Shown: positions 10,624-19,529 of the stretch, in pieces
Position numbering within the stretch: position 1 is the stretch's first letter
How the letters are laid out: each line of letters begins with the position of its first letter
Assembly: GCF_003862485.1 (NCBI RefSeq)
Contig: NZ_RRCM01000001.1
Coordinates: 1,359,374 to 1,423,373, forward strand
Source: Lachnoanaerobaculum orale
GTDB lineage: Bacteria > Bacillota > Clostridia > Lachnospirales > Lachnospiraceae
DNA: 64,000 bases
Direction of reading: 5' to 3'
Position numbers and translations under genes: made by a program
Notes under the pieces: generated by a model
Databases searched by the model: none
Seen by the model: only the letters and a program-made list of their open reading frames with translations
Told to the model about the DNA's origin: nothing

Positions 10624-12141
10624 TCAAAAAGTCCTTATCTGTTTTAAAACAAACTCTATTCCAAAAATTTCTCTAAAAAAGTCTCTATGTGAATTAAAGC
10701 TCAGCATCTCAAGGCTCAAATCTCCCATATACCTTATCTCTAAAATCAGTTTATTATCGTCAAGTTTCAAACTGTAGTCCTTTATCTTTTGCTTATGTGA
10801 CCTGTCAAGCGCATTTGCCATCTGTAATATAGCACTTAACTTCGCCAATCTGATATCTCTTTTATTGTAGATACTTTCTTCAGTGTCAATATTTGACATC
10901 TCGGCAACCAACATTCTCTCATCATGTGATATACCTATAATCTCACTTGACGAAATAATATTGTAGGTGGCCACATCACTGTTTTTCATATTGATAAACT
11001 TACCGATATTATGTAAGATTGCCGCTATCTGCACAAGTAGTCTGTCTCTTTCACTTAGACCGCTTAGACTCTTTATTGCATCAAATATCATCAGGGCATT
11101 CTTTTCCACCACTGTAGTGTGCTTACTGTTACCTCTGTATCTTTTTGCAAGACTCTTTGACGACGCAATAATATCCGCTCTGAAGTCATGTCCTGTATTT
11201 ACTATATTACTTTTCTTGGCATACTCCGCCGCAATGCCGTCTATAAGCAAAGTTCCCGGCAACCATATTTCCTTGGCATTGAAAAGATCAAAGATTCTTT
11301 GGAAAATAAGTACACTCGGTATTATCATCTTTGCGTAGTTTTTGCCTACTCTGAGTATATTTTCTATTTCCTCCACACTCTTATCCCTTATTTTATCAAA
11401 GAGCGCTATAAACTCCTCGTAATTTACTATCATATCATCGGCGTCGCGATTCATATATTTGAACATATACATCAGCGGCTCTCCGACGCCTATAATAGTC
11501 TTTACCTTTTTATCTTTAAGATATATCTTTTTGAAAGTATTCAAATCGTTATCTATCAGCTCTGTGAGTACATTGTGCTTTTTTTCGGTGATATTGTCTA
11601 TCTCTTCCACCATCTCTCTAAGCCTTAGAACTCCCAGTGAAAGATTTTGAGTACTCTGTATCGCGCCGTTATCATACAATGTAAGCTGCATACTTCCAAA
11701 ACCTACATCCGCAACCGCAGTGCCGCTTCTTATATACTTTTCAAAAAGCTCCCCCTTTGCATCAATAGACATATAGTTGATAAATCTTTGCTCAGAGTTT
11801 GATATGATAGATATATCTATACCCGCTCTTACCTTTATCTGGTCAAGCACCTGCATATTGTTGGAGGCTTCTCTCATAGCACTGGTAGCATATGCCTTAT
11901 AATCGTCCACTCTGTATGATTTCATTATTTTTTTGAAATCGGATAATACATCACAAAGCTCGTCAATCATTTCATAGCTTATCTTTCCGTACTTATATGT
12001 ATCACTGCCAAGTGCAATGGTGTGCTTTATATAATCAACTCTCTTTATACCGGTCTTTGCCGATATTTCATAAATTCCAAGTTCAAGTTCAAACGAACCT
12101 ACATCAATAGCCGCAAAATATCTTATGTCTCCCTTTTCCAT
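10624..12141 (-). CDS. ppx: Ppx/GppA family phosphatase
   Basis: Actin/hsp70-fold phosphatase that removes terminal phosphates from polyphosphate or converts pppGpp to ppGpp. The N-terminal phosphate loop FAAIDVGSFELELGIYEI and a second loop VADVGFGSMQLTLY define the two ATPase-like lobes. The C-terminal third is an HD-like helical domain with AAILHNIGKFI. At 505 aa it resembles exopolyphosphatase (Ppx) more than the shorter forms. Linkage to ppk favours a polyphosphate role, but sequence alone cannot separate Ppx from GppA activity. In the first loop the usual Gly-Ser-Asn-Ser is Gly-Ser-Phe-Glu, so substrate preference may differ. Confidence 0.88.
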   Translation of the reverse strand: MEKGDIRYFAAIDVGSFELELGIYEISAKTGIKRVDYIKHTIALGSDTYKYGKISYEMIDELCDVLSDFKKIMKSYRVDDYKAYATSAMREASNNMQVLDQIKVRAGIDISIISNSEQRFINYMSIDAKGELFEKYIRSGTAVADVGFGSMQLTLYDNGAIQSTQNLSLGVLRLREMVEEIDNITEKKHNVLTELIDNDLNTFKKIYLKDKKVKTIIGVGEPLMYMFKYMNRDADDMIVNYEEFIALFDKIRDKSVEEIENILRVGKNYAKMIIPSVLIFQRIFDLFNAKEIWLPGTLLIDGIAAEYAKKSNIVNTGHDFRADIIASSKSLAKRYRGNSKHTTVVEKNALMIFDAIKSLSGLSERDRLLVQIAAILHNIGKFINMKNSDVATYNIISSSEIIGISHDERMLVAEMSNIDTEESIYNKRDIRLAKLSAILQMANALDRSHKQKIKDYSLKLDDNKLILEIRYMGDLSLEMLSFNSHRDFFREIFGIEFVLKQIRTF

Positions 12142-12153
12142 ACGCTCTCCATA

Positions 12154-13407
12154 TTATTTTTGACCCTGTAAATAAGTTATAAACTGTGTTGCGCTTCTTC
12201 CTGACATACCTCCGTGTGAGAGTTCCCACATATTTGCCTTTGCAAGTATTTCCTTCTCGTCCATATCAATACCGTGCTTTTTAGCAAGTGAAAGTACAAT
12301 GCCGTTAAACTCCTTCTTATCAGGTGAACCGTAGTAGATCTTTTCACCGAATCTGGCTGAGAGTGAAAGTTTTTCTTCCACTGTATCGCGGCTGTGAAGC
12401 TCTTCATCAGTCTCAGTCTTATCTCTGAAGCTCTCTCTTATAAGATGTCTTCTGTTGCTTGTAGCATAGATAAGTATATTCTCAGGTCTCTTTCCGAAAC
12501 CTCCTTCAAGTATAGCTTTGAGATATTTATATTCAAGCTCAGACTCCTCAAAACTTAAATCATCCATATATATTATAAACTTATAGTTTCTGTCTTTTAA
12601 CTGCTCAAGTATATCCGACAGATATCTGAACTGATGCTTATAAATCTCTATAATTCTAAGCCCCTTATCATAGTACTCATTTACAATCGCCTTGACACTT
12701 GATGACTTTCCGGTTCCGGCATCACCATATAGCAGGCAGTTGTTTGCCGGCTTACCGTTTATAAAACTCTCCGTATTGTGTGTGAGTTTTTTCTTTTGAA
12801 TATCATAGCCTATTATATCCTCCAGATATACATGCTCAACTCTTGTAATCGGTATAATATTTGCAGAATTAAGATCGTTGCTCTCTTCTATACGAAATGC
12901 CTTATTAAGACCGAACTTACCTACACCGTACTCCTTATAAAACTCTGTAACGATATTTTTAAACTCCTCATCCGACTTTGCGCTTGAAAGCTGCTTTGAC
13001 AATCTTAAAATTCTGTCTCTGACTCTTGTATTTACAAGCTTTGAATCTCTTCCGTTACCTACATAGTGTGATATTGCATCCAAAAGTTCATCATCTATAT
13101 CAGGTACAAAGTGAAATAAATCTTTAAAAATTTTAAAGTCATGAAGTGCAAAGGTATTTATACTGCCTTTAGTCTCACCTATAATTTCTGTAGCTTTTGA
13201 ATATACATTTTCATTGTACGCAAGCGCAAGTGCAAGGACATTTTCCCAAAGGTTACCGTCAAGTCCGTACTCTCCCGCAACCTCAAGCAACTTAGCAATT
13301 GTCTTACTTGTATCTACACTGTCCTTATTTAAGGAACAAAATTCTCTTATCGTATCTTCAAATTTTAAATTTCTATATAAAATCAAATCATCAATTATAC
13401 TGTACAT
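12154..13407 (-). CDS. DUF815 family AAA+ ATPase
   Basis: Predicted cytoplasmic P-loop ATPase of the DUF815 family (417 aa). Walker A is GDAGTGKSSSVKAI near residue 230 and Walker B is KFIIYMDDLSFEESE near 280. Sensor-like ATSNRRHLI follows, and the C-terminus holds a lid-type helical region ending in GMSGRSATQFI. The N-terminal 200 residues are helical and family-specific. The role is unknown in bacteria. Here it sits between pheA and ppx with gaps of 9 and 12 bases, which ties it to the polyphosphate genes by position only. Confidence 0.85.
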   Translation of the reverse strand: MYSIIDDLILYRNLKFEDTIREFCSLNKDSVDTSKTIAKLLEVAGEYGLDGNLWENVLALALAYNENVYSKATEIIGETKGSINTFALHDFKIFKDLFHFVPDIDDELLDAISHYVGNGRDSKLVNTRVRDRILRLSKQLSSAKSDEEFKNIVTEFYKEYGVGKFGLNKAFRIEESNDLNSANIIPITRVEHVYLEDIIGYDIQKKKLTHNTESFINGKPANNCLLYGDAGTGKSSSVKAIVNEYYDKGLRIIEIYKHQFRYLSDILEQLKDRNYKFIIYMDDLSFEESELEYKYLKAILEGGFGKRPENILIYATSNRRHLIRESFRDKTETDEELHSRDTVEEKLSLSARFGEKIYYGSPDKKEFNGIVLSLAKKHGIDMDEKEILAKANMWELSHGGMSGRSATQFITYLQGQK

Positions 13408-13416
13408 AAATACTCC

Positions 13417-14391
13417 TTACTTTACTGAACAATAATTCCCTAAAATTTTTAAAAAAGTGACTTCTTTTTTCAGTATCTCAAGCACATTTGAGACATTGGA
13501 CAAACTCAAATTCCCCTCAATATCAATAAAAAACCTGTACTCAAAGGTCTTTTCAGGTATCGGTCTTGACTCCACCTTTACAAGGTTTAATCCGTTTAGT
13601 ACAAATATTCCGAGAATATTGTAAAGCATACCTTTTTCATGCGGCAACTCCAAAATAAGGCTGAGCTTATTTGACTTTTTTGAGAAAATCTTCTCCTTGC
13701 TGAGTACTACAAATCTTGTAGTGTTGTTTGCATTTCTGTTAATTCCTTCATCCAAAACATCAAGATCATATAAATCACCTGAAAGTCTTGAAGCTATGGC
13801 GGCCTGTGATATGTCTTTATCATCCCTTACCTTTTTTGCCGAAACAGCCGTATTTAAAAGGCTTATTTGACTCCAGCCCGGATGCTCCTTAAGATAAGCG
13901 CTACATTGCATCAATGCCTGAGGATGAGAATACACAGTCCTTATATCATCAGGCTTTGCACCTCTTACCCCCAAAAGACAGTGACTGATATGAAGGTCAT
14001 ACTCCGCCACAATAACAACATCCTTTTTTAAAAGTAAATCGTATACATCACTTACTATTCCGGCTGACGAGTTTTCTATAGGTATTATACAATACTTTGC
14101 ATTTCCGTTTAATACCTCATTTATCGCATCTTCAAAAGTATTTACATTCTCAGTCTCCACATCAGGAAAAAGTTTTTTTGTAACTATATGTGAATAAGCA
14201 CCCTCTACGCCCTGATACACAACTCTTTTTATATCAAAGTCCATATATTCCTTACAAATAAACTCGGCTGTGATTTCTTTATATTTTGCCTTTGATATCA
14301 GCTTTATGAGCTCTCTTTTTTTATCTATCAGTTCTATTATCTTTTCATCCGTCTTATCAAGCTTTGCTTTTATCTCTTCAAGTCCTTGCAT
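13417..14391 (-). CDS. pheA: Prephenate dehydratase with shortened chorismate mutase region
   Basis: Converts prephenate to phenylpyruvate in phenylalanine synthesis. The dehydratase domain starts near residue 57 (VVYQGVEGAYSH) and includes IPIENSSAGIV and the catalytic NNTTRFVVL. The C-terminal ACT domain has the phenylalanine-sensing KVESRPIP. Ahead of it are only about 55 residues that match the first helix of AroQ chorismate mutase (LDKTDEKIIELIDKKRELI); the later helices are absent. The protein is 324 aa against roughly 360-390 for bifunctional PheA. Dehydratase and feedback inhibition look intact; mutase activity is doubtful. It is packed between plsC and the DUF815 gene. Confidence 0.92.
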   Translation of the reverse strand: MQGLEEIKAKLDKTDEKIIELIDKKRELIKLISKAKYKEITAEFICKEYMDFDIKRVVYQGVEGAYSHIVTKKLFPDVETENVNTFEDAINEVLNGNAKYCIIPIENSSAGIVSDVYDLLLKKDVVIVAEYDLHISHCLLGVRGAKPDDIRTVYSHPQALMQCSAYLKEHPGWSQISLLNTAVSAKKVRDDKDISQAAIASRLSGDLYDLDVLDEGINRNANNTTRFVVLSKEKIFSKKSNKLSLILELPHEKGMLYNILGIFVLNGLNLVKVESRPIPEKTFEYRFFIDIEGNLSLSNVSNVLEILKKEVTFLKILGNYCSVK

Positions 14392-14398
14392 ACCACTC

Positions 14399-15145
14399 CT
14401 AAGCCTTATTTTGTGCTACCATATTTTCAAGCATCTCTACTATCTTGCTTCTGGTATAGGCTCCAAGCTTTTTCTTTTCAGCATCAGGCAACTCATCTAT
14501 AACAATCGGCTTTCCGTACTCTATTATTACTTTACTCTTTCTCATATATGGCAGGTGCTCTTCCCATATCTCATATGTACCGTATATTGCTACAGGAACT
14601 ACAGGAACTTTTCCTTTTTCCGCAATCTTTAATGAACCTTCTTTGAACTCTTTCACATTCGTTACATCCGGGTTCATATTTCTGCCGCCCTCAGGACAAA
14701 TCCACACGGAAACGCCTGATTTTACCTGATCTATGCCCTTTATAATAGTCTTTAATCCCTGCTTTATATCCTGCCTGTTCAAAAACAAGCAGTTTACAAG
14801 CTCCATCCACTGCTTAAGAAGTGGTGCATGGATCATCTCATACTTTGCGACAAACCCCAGCGGCTTTTTTGTGTATCCGAAACCTGTAAGAATATCAAAA
14901 TAACTCCTATGGTTACTTACAAACAGCACACCGCCGTCCTTAGGTATATTCTCACTTCCTCTCACCTCCACTTTCGAGCCTGTAATAAAAATCATAAGCC
15001 TGAATACCGCACTTACCATACCTTGTGCAACAGATGTCGAAACATCAGGTCTGAACTTCCTTACAATAAGCAAAATAAGCATTACCGGTATAAAAAGTAC
15101 CAAATACAAAAACAGTCCAAGTGCTACCAATATAAATTTTATCAT
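14399..15145 (-). CDS. plsC: 1-acyl-sn-glycerol-3-phosphate acyltransferase
   Basis: Acylates lysophosphatidic acid to phosphatidic acid at the membrane. An N-terminal membrane helix (residues 3-25) is followed by the acyltransferase block: motif I VSNHRSYFD with the catalytic His and Asp, and motif III CPEGGRN. The 248 aa length fits. It lies 16 bases after cls and 7 bases before pheA, pairing phosphatidate and cardiolipin synthesis in one unit. The EGGRN form (rather than EGTRS) is a common clostridial variant. Confidence 0.93.
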   Translation of the reverse strand: MIKFILVALGLFLYLVLFIPVMLILLIVRKFRPDVSTSVAQGMVSAVFRLMIFITGSKVEVRGSENIPKDGGVLFVSNHRSYFDILTGFGYTKKPLGFVAKYEMIHAPLLKQWMELVNCLFLNRQDIKQGLKTIIKGIDQVKSGVSVWICPEGGRNMNPDVTNVKEFKEGSLKIAEKGKVPVVPVAIYGTYEIWEEHLPYMRKSKVIIEYGKPIVIDELPDAEKKKLGAYTRSKIVEMLENMVAQNKA

Positions 15146-15161
15146 ATAAAAAATCCTCTCA

Positions 15162-16640
15162 TTATAATAACGGGCTTAGGAGTCTGCTGACCTGCTCTTT
15201 TATTCTTTGCAGAAGTGAGCGATTCTTATACATATCAAATGTATACTCCTCAGAATCATAAATATCTCTCATAAAATTATCTTCAAGTTCCGTAGTGACT
15301 TCCTCGTCATAGATCATAGCGTTTACTTCAAAATTCAACTCAAAGCTTCTTATATCCATATTTGCGGTTCCTACACATGCCACCTTACCGTCGGCCATTA
15401 CAGACTTGGCATGCAAAAATCCCCTCTCATATGTGTAGACCTTGCCTCCGGCCTCAAGCAGTGTGCCTGCCCAGCTTAACGTGGCTGAATATACAAAAGG
15501 GTGATCCGGCATACATGGTATCATAAGCCTTACATCCACACCCGATCTTGCCGCTACATTAAGTGCGCTCATAAATGCTTCATCAGGTATGAAATAAGGC
15601 GTGTGAATATACACATGGTCCTTCGCATTATTTATAATCTCTATATAATTATCTCTGATAAGCTTTGTTTCAGAATCCGGACCGCTTGATATTATTTGCA
15701 TTCTGAGAACATCGTCACCGTTTTTAGGCAAAATGTTCATTTCCTCAAGCGGCTTAAAATATTTGTCACTGTTAAAGATGTCTTCTTTTGTGGCATAATT
15801 CCAGTCCAGACCGAATCTAAGTTCAAGCCCGTTGACCGCCTCACCCACTATTCTAAGATGTGTGTCTCTCCAGTGTCCGAATTTTTTTGAGCCGTCCACA
15901 TATTCTTTTCCTATATTAAAACCTCCGACATAGCCTATTTTACCGTCAATAACCGCTATCTTTCTGTGATTTCTGTAGTTTATACGGAAATTTATCTTGC
16001 CGAGTGCGGCAGGAAAGAATACACCTATTTTTATCTTATGGGCTTTCATATTGTCTAAGAGCTTCTTTGACATAAATCTGCCGCCCATTCCGTCAAACAG
16101 TACTCTTACTTCCACTCCATCATCAGCCTTTTTTATAAGCTCTCTTGATATATTCCTAAAGAGGTAATCATTTTTTATTATATAATACTGTAAATGAATA
16201 TACTCCTTTGCATTTTTTATATCCTCAATCAGTGCATCAAACTTGTCGTTTCCGTCGTTGAATATTTTTAATGTATTCTTCATTGTCATAAGCGACCCGC
16301 CGGATATCAGATTATACTGCATCTGCCTTTGGTATTTTTTTGTATAAGGGTCATTTAACACCCTGTCATTGTTTGCAAAAAACTTTTCCTGCTTTATTGC
16401 CGCCTTACTTATACTGTCTTCAACATTTTTTATCTTAAACATCTTGGACTTTCTGTAATCCTGACCTATAAGCAGGTAAAGTATAATGCCTACCACAGGC
16501 AAAAAATTGAGTGCCAAAAGCCATGTCCACACGGCTCTCGGCTCTCTTCTTTGAAAGAACACAATCACAATGGACAATACTAAGTTGATGTAGAATAAAT
16601 GAACAAATGCTATATGGCCTGTTCTAAAAAAATCAAACAT
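15162..16640 (-). CDS. cls: Cardiolipin synthase
   Basis: Phospholipase-D superfamily enzyme that joins two phosphatidylglycerols to make cardiolipin. Two N-terminal membrane helices (about residues 10-60) precede two HKD motifs: HRKIAVIDGKIGYVGG near residue 226 and HAKSVMADGKVACVGTAN near 405. The 492 aa length fits bacterial Cls. It is the first gene of the cls-plsC-pheA-DUF815-ppx-ppk run. The ORF starts about 65 bases after a predicted extended -10 promoter. Confidence 0.96.
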   Translation of the reverse strand: MFDFFRTGHIAFVHLFYINLVLSIVIVFFQRREPRAVWTWLLALNFLPVVGIILYLLIGQDYRKSKMFKIKNVEDSISKAAIKQEKFFANNDRVLNDPYTKKYQRQMQYNLISGGSLMTMKNTLKIFNDGNDKFDALIEDIKNAKEYIHLQYYIIKNDYLFRNISRELIKKADDGVEVRVLFDGMGGRFMSKKLLDNMKAHKIKIGVFFPAALGKINFRINYRNHRKIAVIDGKIGYVGGFNIGKEYVDGSKKFGHWRDTHLRIVGEAVNGLELRFGLDWNYATKEDIFNSDKYFKPLEEMNILPKNGDDVLRMQIISSGPDSETKLIRDNYIEIINNAKDHVYIHTPYFIPDEAFMSALNVAARSGVDVRLMIPCMPDHPFVYSATLSWAGTLLEAGGKVYTYERGFLHAKSVMADGKVACVGTANMDIRSFELNFEVNAMIYDEEVTTELEDNFMRDIYDSEEYTFDMYKNRSLLQRIKEQVSRLLSPLL

Positions 16641-16711
16641 AAAACTCCTAAATGTTCATACTGTTAGGCTTATAAACTTGCCTTACAATCTGAAATTATA
16701 TAATCCGATTC

Positions 16712-16720
16712 ATTATACCA
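16712..16720 (-). promoter_or_regulatory. Predicted extended -10 promoter for the cls-ppk run
   Basis: On the minus strand TGG directly precedes a perfect TATAAT (TG at 16720-16719, box at 16717-16712). The -35 region is poor, as is usual for extended -10 promoters. Expected start near 16705. Confidence 0.5.
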
Positions 16721-16741
16721 CAAATGTCTAATTTTGGCATA

Positions 16742-16767
16742 GAAAAAAGAGCCGGTCGCCCGACTCT
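16742..16767 (-). terminator. Rho-independent terminator after clpB
   Basis: Minus-strand stem AGAGTCGG/CCGGCTCT with a GCGA loop and one G-T pair, followed by six Ts. It lies 13 bases past the clpB stop. Confidence 0.85.
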
Positions 16768-16779
16768 TTAAATCATATC

Positions 16780-19371
16780 TTATTTTTTTACGGTTGCACT
16801 AAGTTCATTATAAGGATCAAGATCTATATAAATGATATCCTTTGCACTAAGGTCTCCGTCTGAAAGTATCAATCTGGCAACCATAGTCTCCACATTCTTT
16901 TGCAGATATCTCTTTAACGGTCTTGCACCGTATGCAGGGTCATAACCGTTGTCGATGATATAGCTCTTTGCAGCATCACTTAATTCTACTGTAAGTTCCT
17001 TATCCTTAAGTCTTAAATTAAGTTCGTCAATAAGCAGGTTGATAATACCGCCGATATTGTCCTTTGTAAGAGGCTTGAACATTATAATCTCATCAAGTCT
17101 GTTAAGGAACTCAGGCCTGAAGCTGTTTCTAAGCTCGTTCATAACCTTTCCTCTGGCGTCTTCACTTATATCACCGTAGGTATTGATACCGTCAAGCAAA
17201 TATGCGGAACCGATATTTGATGTCATAATTATGATGGTGTTTTTAAAGTCTACTGTCTTACCCAGAGAATCTGTAACTCTACCGTCATCCAATACCTGTA
17301 AAAGTACATTGAATACATCAGGATGTGCCTTCTCAATCTCGTCAAATAGTACTACGGAATAAGGTTTTCTTCTTACAGCCTCTGTAAGCTGTCCGCCCTC
17401 ATCATATCCTACATATCCCGGAGGAGCTCCTATAAGTCTGCTCACGGAGAATTTCTCCATGTACTCGCTCATATCGATTCTTATCATGTTGTTCTCATCG
17501 TCAAAGAGTGCCTTTGCAAGTGATTTTGCAAGCTCCGTCTTACCTACACCTGTAGGTCCGAGGAACAGAAATGATCCTATAGGCTTTGAAGGGTCCTTTA
17601 TACCTGCTCTTGAACGAATGATAGCGTCCGTAACCTTATCTACAGCCTCATCCTGTCCTATTACTCTCTCATGCAATGTATCTGCAAGGTGAAGTGTCTT
17701 CTCTCTTTCACTCTCATTAAGCTTTGAAACAGGGATATTTGTCCATCTTGAGATAATTCTTGCAATCTCATCATCTGTAACAGCCTCACGAAGCAGACTT
17801 AGATCTTCTTTCTTTACCTTCTCTTCTTCAGCCTGTAACTGCTTTTTAAGTTCAGGTAACTTACCGTACTGCAACTCTGCTGCCTTGTTAAGGTCATAGC
17901 TTTGTTTTGCGGCACTTATCTGCCTGTTAACCTCATCTATCTCACCTCTAAGCTTTGCAAGTCCCTCAACACTTTTCTTTTCATTTTCCCACTTTGACTT
18001 CGCTTCGTTAAGCTCGTCATTGACTTCAGCCAACTCTTTTTGAAGTGCTTCAAGCCTTTCTTTTGAAAGATTGTCGTCCTCTTTTTTAAGTGCGGTCTCT
18101 TCTATTTGAAGTTGCATCTGCTTTCTGTTTAACTCGTCAATCTCTGTAGGAACAGAGTTAAGCTCCGTCTTTATAAGGGCACATGCCTCATCTACAAGGT
18201 CAATAGCCTTATCAGGTAAAAACCTGTCGCTGATATATCTGTCTGAAAGTACTGCCGCACTTACCAGTGCACCGTCAGTTATCTTAACACCGTGATAACT
18301 CTCATATCTTTCCTTAAGTCCACGTAGAATAGATATTGTATCCTCTACAGAAGGCTCTTCTACAAGTACAGGCTGGAATCTTCTCTCAAGTGCAGGATCC
18401 TTTTCAATGTACTTTCTATACTCGTCAAGTGTAGTCGCACCTATACAATGCAACTCACCTCTTGCAAGCATAGGCTTTAACATATTTCCGGCATCCATGC
18501 TTCCTTCAGTCTTACCTGCGCCTACTATAGTGTGAAGCTCATCAATGAAAAGTATTATCTCTCCGTTTGATTTCTTCACTTCATCAAGTACCGCCTTAAG
18601 TCTTTCCTCAAACTCACCTCTGTACTTGGCACCTGCTATAAGTGCACCCATATCAAGTGCAAAAAGTCTCTTATCCTTTAAGTTGTTCGGAACATCACCG
18701 GCTACTATTCTGCCTGCAAGTCCTTCAACTACCGCAGTCTTACCTACACCGGGTTCACCGATAAGTACAGGGTTGTTCTTTGTCTTACGGCTAAGTATTC
18801 TTACCACATTTCTTATCTCGCTGTCTCTTCCTATTACAGGGTCAAGCTTTTGCTGCCTTGCACGCTCAACCAAGTCATAACCGTACTTATTGAGTGTATC
18901 ATATGTAGCTTCAGGATTGTCTGAAACAACTCTTTGATTACCTCTGACCTCTGAAAGCACCTTTAAGAACTTATCCTTATCAATGCCGTACATTCTGAAA
19001 ATCTGTGCTACATTTGATGAAGGATTCTCAAGTATATTAAGGAAAATATGCTCTACGGAAACATATTCATCTCCCATACTCTTTGCAACATCTTCAGCTG
19101 TTATCAGTATTTTATTTAAATCATTACTTATATAGCTTTGACCGCCGCTAACCTTTGGAAGCTTTTCAATGGCAGCCTCAACTTCATTTCTAAATTCAAT
19201 TTCATTGATACCCATTTTCTTAATAAGATTGACTATCAATGAGCCCTCTATATCTAACAGTGATGCCAACAGATGTATCTGTTCGATTTGCTGATTACCA
19301 TGAGTAGCAGCAACCTTTTCCATATTCTGAACGGCCTCAATGGACTTTTGCGTAAATTTGCTAATGTTCAT
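16780..19371 (-). CDS. clpB: ATP-dependent disaggregase ClpB
   Basis: Hexameric AAA+ chaperone that pulls proteins out of aggregates with DnaK. It has an N-terminal Clp repeat domain (residues 1-145), AAA1 with Walker [14 protein letters not shown], the ClpB-specific coiled-coil middle domain (about 400-525), AAA2 with Walker [13 protein letters not shown], and the D2-small domain. The 863 aa length and the middle domain separate it from ClpC and ClpA. A strong promoter and its own terminator make it a single-gene unit. No CIRCE element or clear CtsR box was seen upstream, so heat control is not evident. Confidence 0.98.
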   Translation of the reverse strand: MNISKFTQKSIEAVQNMEKVAATHGNQQIEQIHLLASLLDIEGSLIVNLIKKMGINEIEFRNEVEAAIEKLPKVSGGQSYISNDLNKILITAEDVAKSMGDEYVSVEHIFLNILENPSSNVAQIFRMYGIDKDKFLKVLSEVRGNQRVVSDNPEATYDTLNKYGYDLVERARQQKLDPVIGRDSEIRNVVRILSRKTKNNPVLIGEPGVGKTAVVEGLAGRIVAGDVPNNLKDKRLFALDMGALIAGAKYRGEFEERLKAVLDEVKKSNGEIILFIDELHTIVGAGKTEGSMDAGNMLKPMLARGELHCIGATTLDEYRKYIEKDPALERRFQPVLVEEPSVEDTISILRGLKERYESYHGVKITDGALVSAAVLSDRYISDRFLPDKAIDLVDEACALIKTELNSVPTEIDELNRKQMQLQIEETALKKEDDNLSKERLEALQKELAEVNDELNEAKSKWENEKKSVEGLAKLRGEIDEVNRQISAAKQSYDLNKAAELQYGKLPELKKQLQAEEEKVKKEDLSLLREAVTDDEIARIISRWTNIPVSKLNESEREKTLHLADTLHERVIGQDEAVDKVTDAIIRSRAGIKDPSKPIGSFLFLGPTGVGKTELAKSLAKALFDDENNMIRIDMSEYMEKFSVSRLIGAPPGYVGYDEGGQLTEAVRRKPYSVVLFDEIEKAHPDVFNVLLQVLDDGRVTDSLGKTVDFKNTIIIMTSNIGSAYLLDGINTYGDISEDARGKVMNELRNSFRPEFLNRLDEIIMFKPLTKDNIGGIINLLIDELNLRLKDKELTVELSDAAKSYIIDNGYDPAYGARPLKRYLQKNVETMVARLILSDGDLSAKDIIYIDLDPYNELSATVKK

Positions 19372-19408
19372 TAACTCACCACCTCTATTCTTTATTTGTT
19401 ATATATGT

Positions 19409-19437
19409 ACTATAACAGAGTACTTATAAGTTGTCAA
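19409..19437 (-). promoter_or_regulatory. Predicted strong sigma-A promoter for clpB
   Basis: Minus-strand TTGACA (19437-19432), exact 17-base spacer, TATAGT (19414-19409). Expected start near 19402. It is one of the best matches to consensus in the window. Confidence 0.75.
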
Positions 19438-19468
19438 GCATTTTTTGAAAATATTTTCATAAAAATAT

Positions 19469-19509
19469 AAAAAAGCGCCATCATATGGATAATCCACATA
19501 TGATAACGC
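19469..19509 (-). terminator. Hairpin terminator after the MMPL gene
   Basis: A long inverted repeat (19475-19509), with GCG/CGC at the base and ATCATATG/CATATGAT in the stem, followed on the minus strand by a T-run. It ends the MMPL transcript just before the clpB promoter. Confidence 0.75.
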
Positions 19510-19529
19510 CTTATAAATTTTATAATTAT

